Source: Gigaspora rosea
Taxonomy: Eukaryota > Glomeromycota > Glomeromycetes > Diversisporales > Gigasporaceae
DNA: 64,000 bases
Direction: 5' to 3'
NCBI GenBank assembly: GCA_003550325.1
Contig: QKWP01000669.1
Location: forward strand, 1-64,000
This document shows positions 13,242 through 24,295 of this stretch, piece after piece. Numbering within the stretch: the first letter of the stretch is position 1; each line of letters begins with the position of its first letter. Under the pieces are notes generated by a model. The model ran no database searches. It was not told where the DNA came from and worked only from the letters and a program-made list of their open reading frames with translations. A program made the position numbers and the translations under genes.

Positions 13242-13502
13242 GGTATAATTCCCTTTTTAGTAAAGAAATTCTATTCTATAACTTGCAAATGATATAAAAA
13301 TAATATAGTTTTAAAACTATATTGCTATATTTAATATTAATATGTAAATGTTAGTAGGTTACTATAATCTAATCATTTGAATAATATTAAAAAAAAATGT
13401 ATAACTCTCTTTATAGTAAAGCAAATTTGATTCTGTAACTTACAAATGATATAAAAATTGCATGGCTTTAAAACTATGTTGCCGTATTTAATATTATTAT
13501 GC
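13242..13502. repeat. Tandem duplication, ~157-bp period
   Basis: Two diverged copies (13,242-13,344 and 13,398-13,502) share AACTTGCAAATGATATAAAA-like and TTTAAAACTATNTTGC segments. Confidence 0.6.
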
Positions 13503-13664
13503 CATGCAAACAAATAAAATTGGTTCTCTTACCCGGCCAGGTGTCTTTTTTCCAAAAATTATAATTTTTTTTATAGTATATATATGTAAATTTATTAAAT
13601 GCATTAATTAAATATTATAAAATACAGGAAAATTCCGACTTAGATCACATGATCACCACCAATT
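13501..13664. repeat. Direct repeat R1, copy 1
   Basis: A block starting GCCATGCAAACAAATAAAAT and ending near GATCACATGATCNCCACCAA recurs in the same orientation at 16,681-16,846. The two copies are 3,180 bp apart and could bound a composite insertion. No LTR hallmarks (TG/CA ends, target duplication) are visible. Confidence 0.75.
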
Positions 13665-13890
13665 TTCAAACTTTCGATTTTACCCCTTATTATTTACCAG
13701 ATTAGGCTCTAAATATCATATATGATACGTAATCACGATCAACAATATCACGAGTTGAATCTAATAAATAATAAATAAGCTTGAAGTCACATTTTTTTCT
13801 CTTGGTATTATTCTATACATTCAGGTTCATTTCGGATTTTTATCTGTGCACTTTTTTTTATTAATTTTATTTTATTTTATTTCTAAATAA

Positions 13891-14076
13891 ATGTCTTCAT
13901 ACTACAGTGTATATAATATCATTTATCTATTAATACCGTCGTTGTTATTCTTATATATAGGGCCTTTGCTAAAAGAAAAGGAACTTCTTTTGAGACAAAT
14001 ATGGTATGATCATCATGTGATTTATGATGTATCAAGTTATCTACATTATAATCCGAAAGTTGCTAAAAATATTTAA
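13891..14076 (+). CDS. Small hypothetical ORF, one hydrophobic segment
   Basis: A 61-codon frame with a plausible fungal start context (AAATAAATG). Residues about 9-26 are hydrophobic (IIYLLIPSLLFLYIG), followed by a charged KEKE segment and an Asp/His/Tyr-rich tail. I recognise no family. It lies just right of direct repeat R1 in less AT-extreme DNA. A chance frame is quite possible. Confidence 0.18.
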   Translation: MSSYYSVYNIIYLLIPSLLFLYIGPLLKEKELLLRQIWYDHHVIYDVSSYLHYNPKVAKNI

Positions 14077-15263
14077 AAAAATTGGTATACTAAAATCAAG
14101 ATATACCATTGATAACTAAGGGTTGAAAACATTTAATTGCATAAAATTTTGCTTCTGCTTAGGTAGAATAATGTTAGTATTAGGATTTGAATGTGTTTTA
14201 GTTTGATTTTATGTTACATGATGAAATTTTGATTTGACCAGATAGTGAAAATTTTTCAGGGGTGATGCTATGATGTTTGAATGACGTTGATCTTTTGGAA
14301 TGGTATTAAAACCAGTTAGATTAAACTGTTAAACGAACAGATAGGCAATTACAAATAAACTATAGTTAAAGTTAAAATAAGTATAAATAAGGTAGCTACA
14401 TCAATATGTCATGCAAAACCAGAAACGTAAACTATGAATAATAATATACATCATCTATAGTATTAAAATTTTATTCATCTTTCACTTTTAACCAATTTTG
14501 TTGGCTAATTTTACTATTTCCACTAATACGGCTGGACGGGAAACTGATACAGGCTAAAAATTTAGTGGAAGAAAACAAAATGATTTTGGAAAATATTCTT
14601 CTTGCCAAAGGGAAAAGTTTTTTTGCTCCTCCAACTGCTGGCATAAAGAAAAGTAGTATTTTCGTAAATAATTATTTCAGGTTTTAATTCTTTCACTAAA
14701 TCTACAATAAAATTCAAATGCGCTAGCTCAGTGTGCGATCATTGAAGATACAGAAGAAGAGGAGAAAGAAAGTCATAAGATTAAATCACATAATCGCCTA
14801 TTTTCTTCGCATAATTTTAAATTTATTTTGCATCTGTCGCATAATTGACACCATTTCGCCCGCATAATTTACCTAAACGCATCGCATATTCCTGGACACC
14901 CTAATCTTAGGTAAGTAGTTCAACTAATCAGTAAAAATTTCATAAGCAAAGCATTGCACAGGCATGCGAAGATGTAATATGCGATGATCTCAATATGCAT
15001 TCACATCCCTGCTTCGCCTCATTCCACACCCAATGTAATGCAAGATTTTGCGGACACATATCATTAATTTGCCTGTATACAGTGGTCTCAAGATCTTCTA
15101 ATTGGCTAATTTGCATCGATCTAAATGTGATTATAATACTCGTTCATATTTTTTTTGACAAGGGGGTGAACCAGTTTCTTAACTAGTTTGACCCTGGACT
15201 TTTAGGGACTCACACCAGACCAGACGCACTACTCAACATCCTTTAAGTATTATGACATTTAAT
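14077..15263. other. Spacer with GCATAATT-rich segment
   Basis: No gene seen. Between about 14,780 and 14,900 the words GCATAATT and CGCATA recur several times; similar words recur near 17,640-17,700, hinting at fragments of one repeat family. Confidence 0.4.
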
Positions 15264-15561
15264 AGGACCCCGGACATGTAGTACAGAGGTCATACATTAC
15301 GCATTTCAGCAAAAACCCCCAAAATTTGAAAAGCAAAAAATCAGTTTTTGGCAATTAACTTGGCATCCAGTGGTCCAATTTGAATGAACTTTTTTTTTAA
15401 AATGAAGCTCTCAGTGAGGCGCATCTAACAAAAAAAGTTCATTCAATTCTGATTACTGGATCAAAAGTTATTTAAATAAATAGATTTCGTCGTTATCAGC
15501 AAATTAGATCAAAATTGGCCAAAATCTAGTTATGACCTATATGAGAGATGTCTGGGGTCCT
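15264..15561. mobile_element. MITE with AGGACCCC inverted ends
   Basis: The left end AGGACCCCGGACATGTAGTA and the right end (reverse complement AGGACCCCAGACATCTCTCA) are inverted; GGTCATA follows inside both ends. The inner part has GAGGCGCATCTAAC, echoing the family C core. About 300 bp, no coding. Confidence 0.65.
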
Positions 15562-15904
15562 CATGTAATGCGGTTCATAACAAATTTAGTAAGATTTTTT
15601 ATAGTGATCATCATGCATTAAAGTGATATTTGGTTAAACAAATTCTCATACAATAGATAAATATAGGACTATGCCAGCTCCGCTTTTACTATGAGAATTT
15701 TGTTACAATCGATACACAATACCGTATGTGGTTAAGGTTAAGGTTGAAATTTTCAATATCACTCTGGTTCCTGGTATATCTATGGCTAGTCTGCTGAACT
15801 GCCTCACATAACATACATACATGAGGCTTAAATAAGTGTATATAAATCATTTTTTCTACATAAAATTTTTCAAATACACAGTCAAGCAAAAAATTTCGTT
15901 TTTA

Positions 15905-16660
15905 CTATTGAAACGATAGGGCCTCTGACTATGTATATTATGTTTTAGAAAATAATATGGCGCAGGGACTCGCGTTAAATGTCTTAGAGTCTGCGTACTC
16001 CCTCCCTTGAAAGCATGTCATATATTTCATTTATTTTTTTTTATAAAAACACTATCAAGAGAGCGTGATCGTCAAATTATTATTGTCTGTAGTGAGGAGA
16101 GAAAGATCACACAGACTTCCTACGGTTTAGTCCATAACTACAAGACAAGAAATAGTTTGAATGTATCCACCTCACTTTTTTGTTATTATACTGTTTTTTC
16201 TTCTTTTTCAATAATTATACAAAATATTTTATCTATAACTTTAGATAATAAGGCCTTTGACATTATATATATATTTTTTATTCTTATAAAAATACTGCTT
16301 TGAGGGCGCGATCGTTAAATTATCATTGTCTGTAGTGAGGAGCGGAAGATCACACAGGCTTCCTACAGTTTAGTCCAGAACTACAAGACGAGAAATAGTT
16401 TGAATGTATCCACCTCACTTTTTTGTTATTATACTTTCTTCTTTTCCTTCTTTTTTAATAATTATGCAAAAAATTTCATCTATAACTTTAGACGATAAGG
16501 CATCTGACTTTATATATTTTTTACTTTTATAAAAAGCTTTGAAGGTGCGATTATCAAATTATCATTGTCTGTAGTGAGGAGAGGAAGATCACACAGGCTT
16601 CCTACTGTTTAGTCCAGAACTACAAAACGAGAAATAGTTTGAATGTATCCACCTCAAAAT
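15905..16660. repeat. Tandem repeat, ~240-bp unit, three copies
   Basis: The anchor ATTGTCTGTAGTGAGGAG falls at 16,082, 16,325 and 16,564 (periods 243 and 239), each followed by CTACAAGACGAGAAATAG and TGAATGTATCCACCTCA. A weaker partial copy precedes them from about 15,905. One 98-codon frame through the array is not conserved between units, so it is not treated as a gene. Confidence 0.85.
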
Positions 16661-16680
16661 TTACAAAACTTTTATATTAG

Positions 16681-16846
16681 GCCATGCAAACAAATAAAAT
16701 TGGTTCTCATATCCAGCCAAGTGTCTTTTTTCCAAAAATTAAAATTTTTTTTATAGTATATATATGTAATTTTATTAAATGTATTTAATTAAATATTATA
16801 AGATACAGGAAAATTCTGACTTAGATCACATGATCGCCACCAATTT
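16681..16846. repeat. Direct repeat R1, copy 2
   Basis: Second copy of the 13,501-13,664 repeat, same orientation, with scattered substitutions. It directly follows the third 240-bp tandem unit. Confidence 0.75.
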
Positions 16847-17416
16847 TTGAATATAAAGATTTAATGCAGCCACTAAACAACTTAGAATTTCAAAGATTTG
16901 TGTTTACGTCTTTTATAATAGGATAGTATAAGCTATTGTACATTGCTGCAATATGCTTCAGTTTAATTTATTCTTCTATTGCTATATAGCAGCGTAGCCC
17001 ACTGCGAAGCCATTGAAAGCTCACTGAAGTAAACTTAATAGTGACACTGGAATGTTTAATTCAAATATTGGTATATAGTATGGGTAAAACAAAGCATATG
17101 AGTATTAAATTAAATTCTAAGAACATATTTATAAAAACTTTTGCACATATCTTTAGTATACCTTTTTAAATTTTTCGGTAATGCTTTTGCACAGTTTTTT
17201 TTATTTATTATGTGAATTATGTGAAGATCGAATCGGGGTTTTTTTATTTTTTTGTCATTTTTACGGCGTAATTAAATAATATCTAAGCATAGCATTGTAG
17301 GACCAACACATATAGCGATAGGATTCTTATTCGTCATTTATTACATATTTCCAAAAAGACATTCTTATTCATACTGACATCTTTCTTGCTATCCTTTTTT
17401 TTTTCTTTGCTGAAAT
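16847..17416. other. Spacer, no gene seen
   Basis: AT-rich sequence with no supported ORF or inverted structure. Confidence 0.5.
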
Positions 17417-17575
17417 TTAACACCCTTTCCTTTCCTTTTTTTTAGTTTTAACTAAAGTATAGCATTCAGAACAATATGGTTGTCGACCAGCAGGAGTGGA
17501 TGAAAGGATTTCTGCATTGCCGCACTGAAAACAAACGTCTGGATAAAGATGAGACGAAAAGTATGGAACCTCCAT
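17417..17575 (-). CDS. Short zinc-ribbon protein or exon (52 codons)
   Basis: The minus-strand frame starts MEVPYFSSHLYPDVCFQCGN and contains CFQC at residues 15-18 and CSEC at 35-38, a CX2C-X16-CX2C pair typical of a zinc ribbon, followed by YTLVKTKKKERKGC and a stop. The frame stays open a few codons upstream of the ATG, so it could be an internal or last exon. Four correctly spaced cysteines make chance unlikely. Function is unknown; N-terminal ribbons of tRNA thiolation proteins have a similar look, but the match is too weak to name. The plus-strand frame over the same bases (MVVDQQEW...) ends at a possible GTAAGC donor but shows no motif. Confidence 0.45.
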   Translation of the reverse strand: MEVPYFSSHLYPDVCFQCGNAEILSSTPAGRQPYCSECYTLVKTKKKERKGC

Positions 17576-18460
17576 GGGTGTTAAGCAGGTAAGCTTGGCA
17601 TTTACAAATACGTGCTAATATGCACATAATTCAGATTTAAGCATATGCGACAGCTATATTCGCATATCCGCATAATTAATAAAGCATAATCTGTGCATAA
17701 AATAGCTGAAATTAAAGATTGAGTAATATCGTGTTTATCAATTTCCTCCTATTGAACGCAGCATTTGATTGTACGAAACATAAATTTCGTAAATATCAGA
17801 TTTGAAATTTCAAATAACAGTAGAACGTTAAGTAATAAAACATATCGTTAAAGTAGTATAAAAATTTAGTAAGAAACATATATTAGGACACAGTTAATTT
17901 TTCGTTTTGTATAACATGATGTTCCAAAATTTCAGTTGGCTGGTCGGATTTTTTTTTTTAATCTACTGTAAATTAATATTGTAATATGCTCATGTTCATA
18001 TCCAGAAAATTTAGATTTCTTTTTCGGTTCTATCAGGTATTTCCAGAAAATTAAGGTTATCATCGGGTGACACTGGAGAAAAAATTAATTAATATAAATA
18101 ATAGATAATGTAATCATTACACAATAAACATAAACCTTATTATATTTAATTTATTATAATTATTTTAACGGCACTTTTAAGGGTTGATGAATAGCTCTTT
18201 ATAGTTAATTATTCTACTTTAGAGTTAGAATTTAATGTTTGGATTACTATTTATAATAAAAATCAAAAGTAAAAAAAATTAAATTGTTTGTCTTTTTGTA
18301 GTATACAAATATAAATATTTACAGCACAATTTTTTTTAAATAAAAAGGAATTCAGAAACTTCTATTATTAATTGTGTTTAATAACCAGTTTTATTTATAT
18401 CTAAAATGAATTGTATTATTATAAAAAATACAATTTTTTTTTAACTACACGAACTCTAGG
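17576..18460. other. Spacer, no gene seen
   Basis: AT-rich sequence, apart from GCATATNCGCATAATT words near 17,640-17,700 that resemble those at 14,780-14,900. Confidence 0.45.
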
Positions 18461-20010
18461 CTATTCACGAAGTTTCTTCAAATTTTTAGCTACAAAATTT
18501 TTTATTTCGCCATTCATATCAACTCTAACTGTCCTGTTATTATTACACACACTGACAACTTTTCCAGTAATACTACAAGTCTGTTCCAACTTACGCTTTC
18601 GCGTTTTTTGGTTATTATCAAAATCAGGTGCAACCGCAACTTTATCTCCTAGTTCGAATGTTACTTTCCTTCTGTGAACACTTCCGCGAATTACCAGCTT
18701 ATTTCAATAAGCTTCATCATTTTGCGCAACTTCATCATACACGCGTTTTACTTGCATCGCATGAAATTCATACAAGGCTTTATTATCTTGAAATGCAGTA
18801 TTCTTCGGTGGAATGGACCCGGTTGAATGGTCACCGATGGAATGTGCTCCAGTGGAATGTGCTCCTGTAGAATGTGCTCTGATGGAATGGTCCCTGATGG
18901 AATGTGCTCTGGTGGAATGGTCCCTGGTGGAATGTGCTCCGGTAGAATGGTCCCTGGTGTATTGTCCTCTGGTGTATTGTTCTCTGGCGTATTCAATGTA
19001 TTGTAAACAGCACGCATTTTGAAACCAAAAAACGCCTTATACGGCGATTTTTTGTAGGCTTCATGTGGCGCCTTATTATAGGCGATTACGAATTGCAGAA
19101 GAACATCAATCCAACGATAACCCTGAGATTCAGAAACCTCATCCCACATCATTTTTGTTAGATGCCGGCCGAGTGTTTAATTGAACCTCTCAATCTTCCC
19201 TTGGCTTTGAGAGTGTCTAGCACGGCCGTGAACAAGCTTTATTTCAAATGCATTACAGGTTTTTTTTAAAACGCTGTAAAACCAATTTTTAAAGTTAAAC
19301 CTTTTGCTTAAATGCTATAAATACCGAGAGATAATTTATATTTTACCTGGTTATGAACTCGGATCCGTTATCTGCTTGTAGTTTAGTGGGAGTACCGAAG
19401 TTCTTAAAAATATTCACCAATTTTCATGAATCGTATTTTCTTCCTTGTCTTTAAGGGGAATTGCCCAAACGTAATACGAAAATACATCAATTAAAGTTAG
19501 AACATAGCTATACCCGTCATTATGCTCAGCGTATGATAGTAGGTCAACTAAATCGACCTGAAGGTGTTCTAACGGGCCACTGGACACAACAGGTACTAAA
19601 TCAAATTTCTCCTTTATGCTTCCATTTCGGATGCAGGTTGGGCACTTATTTACATACTTTTCGACTTCATCTTGGGTAATTTCAATGTATCGTTTATAAA
19701 TCATTGTATACGTTTTATGATACTCGAAGTGGGCAGAGTCAACATGGAACTTCTCGAGTAGCGTTTCTCTCAAATCAAAATTATAGGTCAGGACAACACT
19801 CTGTTTAATAGGCGGAGAATTATCATTTGACAGTTGTTTTAAAAAAAGATAGCCCATTTGTTGGTCATACACGAAATTCTTGCATCTTTTTTGGAAATTC
19901 AATTTTTTTAAAGTACTATTGTATTTTTCTGCAATAGTTCTGTGCTGAAGATAGTTAACCAGGTCATTAAAGTCTTCGGGTGTATCTGGTATTTTTGGAA
20001 GTCTAACCAT
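18461..20010 (-). pseudogene. Broken integrase-like (rve, DDE) gene, element INT-1
   Basis: Minus-strand start at 20,010 (MVRLPKIPDTPEDF). An HHCC zinc motif follows (HFEYHKTY, then CPTC), then the first catalytic Asp in LQVDLVDL, the second in QADNGSEF after a frameshift near 19,416, and Glu in SQGKIER. A 73-bp intron (19,346-19,274; GTAAAA...TTACAG) splits EFIT from VLKKTC and splicing preserves the frame. After the core (AYNKAPHEAYKKSPYKAFFG) comes a Pro/Glu/Thr minisatellite, then, in another frame, HAMQVKRVYDEV and a C-terminal domain (KVTFELGDKVAVAPDFDNN to a stop at 18,461). In-frame stops at 19,177-19,179 (TAA) and 18,704-18,706 (TGA) add to the damage. No reverse transcriptase is nearby, so a Ginger-like DNA transposon or a host-derived integrase gene fits better than an LTR retrotransposon. 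Confidence 0.85.
18805..18995 (-). repeat. 15-bp minisatellite in the integrase linker
   Basis: About twelve 15-bp units of the type GGAATGTGCTCCGGT / GGAATGGTCCCTGGT, encoding a five-residue repeat like PEHIP or PGTIP on the minus strand. The length keeps frame, and the array lies exactly between the catalytic core and the C-terminal domain of INT-1. Confidence 0.85.
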
Positions 20011-20118
20011 TTCAGAATACAGAAATAATATAAATGTAGAGTTTAAAAATCAATAAGCAGTATAAAAAAAAAACATAAAAAACTAAGAATCAATGAATTT
20101 TTATACCTACATTGTCCA

Positions 20119-20432
20119 TCACGTACAAATCTGAACCGGGTGCGTATGAATCTGGACTGGAGCATGCGAATCTGGACTAGCGCGTATGCATCCAGACCGG
20201 AGCACTGGGTATATATAAATGATAATTATTTTCAATTTTTGAATTTCATAGATTTTACTTTTTTTTGAATTTTCATAGAATTTGCTTTTTTCTTTTTTTT
20301 CTGATTTTTTATCGATTTTGCTTTTTTTTTGATTTAGTTCCAAGCACAAGGCACTATGATTCAGGAAGAGAAGCACGCTATGACTCAAGAAGAAGAGAAG
20401 CATGCTACGACTCAAGAAGAAGAGAAGTACAA
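20119..20432. repeat. Two short coding-like minisatellites
   Basis: Near 20,130-20,205 a TCTGGACTGG-type unit recurs about four times. Near 20,346-20,432 a 27-bp unit (ATGACTCAAGAAGAAGAGAA) recurs three times and reads HAMTQEEEK on the plus strand, within a 61-codon frame ending at 20,541. The frame goes on as LVRRVIFGNAKLIID but matches nothing I know; a gene relic is possible. Confidence 0.5.
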
Positions 20433-20833
20433 AAGTATAACACTGGTGAGACGAGTAATATTTGGAAATGCAAAATTAATAATCGACACAACTTTAACAA
20501 ATCGACGTGATTTTAACAATCGATGCGACTTTAACAGTTAGATAATGTACTAAAGTGACGATTTCCATTGGTTGAGAAGCTACGAATAGTGATAGCTTTG
20601 AAGAAAAAAGACTATATATAACAATTTTAGTTAATGATGTATACTAACAACTAGCGCAATGTTAAAATACTTACTGGCGATGACGACATCAATTAACAAA
20701 GACTTGTCACTATTGGTAATGATTTCGACAAGTGAGTATCAAAACCTTTCTCTAAAATAATTATGCAAGAAGAACTAAATACAATTTGAACTAATAAAAT
20801 AAGTATACTTACTGATGGTAACGACATTACTAG

Positions 20834-21533
20834 TGTTATAGAATGATAGTTTATTATATTATCTTATTATTTTATTATTTCATTTTTATTATTATATTTT
20901 ATTATTATATTGTATTATATTATTATCTTGAGAAGTTAGAATAGTTAATACCGCTTATAACACTTATATCGCTTATAACGCTTATAATGATTATAACGCT
21001 TATAACGATTATCACACTTATAATGCTTATAACGCTTATAGCGCTTATACCGCTTATGACGCTTATAGCGCTTATACCACTTATAACACTTATACCATTT
21101 ATAACGCTTATGTTGCTCTTGTAGATTATAGTGTTTATCATTGTAAATCAACGCTTATAATGCTTATTCTAAAATGTATTTAAAGACACAGAATTTCCTT
21201 AGTCAAACTAGACCAAGACACCCCACTTTTCTTATATTTATTATACATCTTGTACTGGGATTTCTTAGGAACAGAAACCTAAGAATAGCCCTATCTTAGA
21301 TTATTAATAATGGAACTATTTATCTAAATAACACTAAGTTTATTATCAAATAATAGTAAAATCGATAATTCCTCATTGAATACTCTCACGAACTGCCCTT
21401 AGAGAAGAGTATAATTTCTTACAGACTAAGGAATTATATCTACCTCTTGGACACCACTATAAACTGATAAAGGATCCCTGTAGCCGTGTCGTTGTTATAG
21501 TAAGGAGTAAAAGAAGACCTCCCTACTGTAACA
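20834..21533 (-). mobile_element. Solo LTR, family L1, complete copy
   Basis: The 700-bp unit begins TGTTATAG and ends CTGTAACA and is flanked on both sides by CTAG (20,830-20,833 and 21,534-21,537), a 4-bp target duplication. Its right part matches 1-210, and its reverse complement aligns with 35,234-36,724. No internal coding adjoins it. Retroviral-type integrases and Ginger transposases can both leave 4-bp duplications, so a TIR-type relic is an alternative, but long homology with only 8-bp terminal inversion favours a solo LTR. Confidence 0.85.
20945..21165 (-). repeat. 9-bp minisatellite inside the solo LTR
   Basis: About twenty 9-bp units reading TATAAGCGT on the LTR's own strand (CGCTTATAA on plus), with variants at two or three positions. 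It occupies the same place in the LTR as the 10-bp array at 35,581-36,600. Confidence 0.85.
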
Positions 21534-21963
21534 CTAGGTAGAGATATAATGGTATACCACTGGTAATGATGACTTTGACGAGGAAAACTAATATATATAA
21601 TCTTGATGGTGAGGAATATGACAGTCTCAACAAATAGTACGATATTAGCAAATGAAATAACATACTTGTATTAATATTATTGATAGGCGAAAAGTAAAAT
21701 ATACAGCTTCGCTAGGTAATTATGCACAGAAAATACACTAACTAAGAATAATTCTAGTTAGTATAAGCCGATGGTAAGTTTAAATAGATAAGACATACAA
21801 CAAATAAAAAAAAATATAGAAGCATACTATTTGACAAACTAACGTAATGGTATTCGAATACATTATATAACGAAAAGAAACCTAAAAATCAAAGAGAAAT
21901 TGAAAGATAAGTATTATAGAAATTAGTATTTTGTGAAAAATATTGTGAAAATTAATTTTTCTT
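21534..21963. other. Spacer, no gene seen
   Basis: AT-rich sequence between the solo LTR and the decayed gene; nothing supported. Confidence 0.5.
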
Positions 21964-22600
21964 ACATTCCAACACCAATCTAGCTCCTTCCAATGAATAT
22001 TATCTTGACATATTTGTTAAAACCAAGATCTAAAGAGTGGAATGAAATTAAATAAACTGGTAAAATCAATAATTTAGCATTCAAAGAACATCTTAATTCA
22101 TTAAAGAAGCAAAGATCTCAGACTTTGGACTATCAAAAATTAACCGTTAATGAAACTAGCGTATATCAAATCTCAATGTCTTGTTAAGCAAGAATATAAA
22201 CGTGATAAGAAATTAGCTTTGGCTGAAGAAATTTCATTGGCAAAATAAATTGGTATTTCTGCATACAACTAAAGGCAGCATTCGATGATTATAACGAACA
22301 TTGCTTCTAACAAAAAGAAGGATCCTTTTGGCAAGAAATTCTTCCATAATTTTCCAAGATCAATTTTATGTAGCCTTGATGTCTCCCGTATTATATTATA
22401 CTATAGTATGATCAATATGATTTATGACATATCTCTATTTACCTACACTTAAGTTATATGATTCATGCGTTGTTTTTTGTAGGATGGAATTGATATAAAT
22501 GCAGAGTCTGAGGTCAGAAATATGCAAGAGCAAGTTATTCCTGGACTATTTGAAGAATTTCAAGCGTAAAGCCACCATTAAAGCCTTCGAATCAAAAGTT
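21964..22600 (+). pseudogene. Decayed multi-exon gene, family unknown
   Basis: Coding-like stretches remain: a frame with KEHLNSLKKQRSQTLDYQKL near 22,090-22,150, and a frame DGIDINAESEVRNMQEQ preceded by an acceptor-like TTTTTTGTAG at about 22,475-22,484. Many stops lie between them. The words GATAAGAAATTAGCTTTGGC here recur at 22,872-22,891, linking this relic to the cassette array that follows. I recognise no conserved domain. Confidence 0.5.
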
Positions 22601-23765
22601 TCATACTTACCAATAAGAAATTTAATTCTCAATTAATGCTTCAGAAAGCGGAAACCCAGGGTTAAATTCAGTATGCAAAGGCAAGAACTACGACAGTACA
22701 ACGACGATTTCAACAAAGAAGCACACAAATCGAATGCCTGGCAGCATTCAGAAAAAATAGTAATAGAAATTGTAAGTAACGATCTTATTTATTATATAGA
22801 CGATGATTTAACTTCTAATTTCATATTACTAATCAAACCTTTGTACATTTGTTACCAAGTATATAAATGTGATAAGAAATTAGCTTTGGCGTAATTCTCG
22901 AAGAAATTTCAAGCGTAAAGCCACCATTTTAAGCCTTCGAATCAAAGATAGTGATCTGGTTTCATACTTACCAAGAAGAACTTATTGAAGAAATACTAAC
23001 TCAATATACAGTATTAAACTTTGCAAAAAAGGCTGAAACAAATAACCCTGTTAATTACCCAGAAATTAATTCTCAATTAGTGCTTTGGAAGCAGAAAACT
23101 AGGGTTAAATTCAGCATGCAAAGGCAAAAACCACGACAGTACAATGACGATTTCAACAAAGAACACACAAAATGAACGCATGGCAGCATTCAGAAAGTAA
23201 TAGAAATTGTAAGTAATGACGATCTTATCTATTAGACTATGATTTAACTTTTGATTTGTATTACTAATCAAATTTTATCTGTTATGTATATATTTTCGTT
23301 ACATAGAATTTTATATGCATGTTACGGGAAATCCTGTGACATATCAAAAGCGGAAAACCAGAGTTAAATTTAGCATGCAAAGGCAAGAACAATGACAGTA
23401 CAATGACGATTTCAACAAAGAAGCAAATCGAATGCATGGGAAAAATTAGTAATAGAATTTTTAAGTAATGATCTTATCTACTATGATTTAACTTCTAATT
23501 TCGTATTACTAATCAAACCTTATCTGTTATGTACGACATGTTAAAAGCGGAAAACCAGGCTTAAATTCAGCATGCAAAGGCAAGAACAACAACAGTACAA
23601 CGACGATTTCAACAAAGAAGCAAATCGAATGCATGGGAAAAAAGAATTCAAACAAGTTTTTTATGAAAAAGGTAATGATATGGTACTTTTTCATCTTCTT
23701 TCCGGTGGTTCACAGGGTTCATTAGCAATCCTACTTTGATTAATTACTTCTGCTTTTCTAATTTT

Positions 23766-24050
23766 GGGGGTCGTCTAAAGCCATGTACCCACGTGATATT
23801 TTTGCGTAAATCAACCAAACGGAGTCGCGAAATTTTGTTTACACGGATTAGCCCAAAGAAGTCAAAAAACAAAAAAACGCAAGAACATAAAAACAGCATT
23901 CTAAACCTACCTTGGGCCATTAATAAAAAATGTCAAGAAGGTAATTTTACCTATCTTGGTTCTAACCCTAACCCTGACCCTAATGCTAAACAGTCTCTGA
24001 TACGAATTTTAATTCAAAAAATCACGTGGGTACATGGCTTTAGGCATCCC
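23766..24050. mobile_element. MITE with 8-bp target duplication CTAATTTT
   Basis: Inverted ends run from GGGGGTCGTCTAAAGCC on the left and GGGATGCCTAAAGCC (reverse complement) on the right, then share CATGTACCCACGTGAT. CTAATTTT stands directly outside both ends (23,758-23,765 and 24,051-24,058). An 8-bp duplication points to the hAT superfamily. The centre has CCCTAACCCTGACCCTAA. A 160-codon frame (23,736-24,218) runs across it by chance. Confidence 0.8.
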
Positions 24051-24078
24051 CTAATTTTGGCACCGTATAATTACCAAA

Positions 24079-24295
24079 TTGCAACAATTGTGGAAAAAAA
24101 TTTCGGGTTGACAAGAACGGTGTCTATACTATTTATTCTTTTACCGCTAGGGAGGAAAAACTTTGCTCACCAAAATGCCGCACCGAGTGAGGCAAAAAGA
24201 ACTAAGACACTACTCTGACTAATACTAATGAAACACAACGTACTAATTGCCCAACAAGTGAGAAAGGGGAAAAAGGGAGAGTAGTAATAGAAATT
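24079..24295 (+). pseudogene. Cys-rich exon relic within array 1
   Basis: One frame reads CNNCGKKF and, 22 residues on, LCSPKCR, a four-cysteine zinc-finger-like arrangement, then a TGA stop. The next open part ends in GRVVIEI at a GTAAGTAATG donor, the same donor used by the other cassettes. It may be a real upstream exon of the parent gene, separated from its partners by the MITE on its left. Confidence 0.4.

Noticed and set aside
13501-16846. Full LTR retrotransposon bounded by repeat R1
   Set aside because: R1 lacks TG/CA ends, no target duplication is visible, and the interior has no gag, protease, reverse transcriptase or integrase.
1-21533. L1 LTRs at 1-210 and 20,834-21,533 as the two LTRs of one retroelement enclosing INT-1
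   Set aside because: The span is 21 kb of unrelated repeats, INT-1 lies near one end without polymerase, and the right copy has its own CTAG duplication as a solo LTR.
23736-24218. 160-codon plus-strand ORF, the second longest in the window
   Set aside because: Most of it is the inter-arm DNA of the MITE at 23,766-24,050, and the tail is in the wrong frame for the cysteine motif beneath it.
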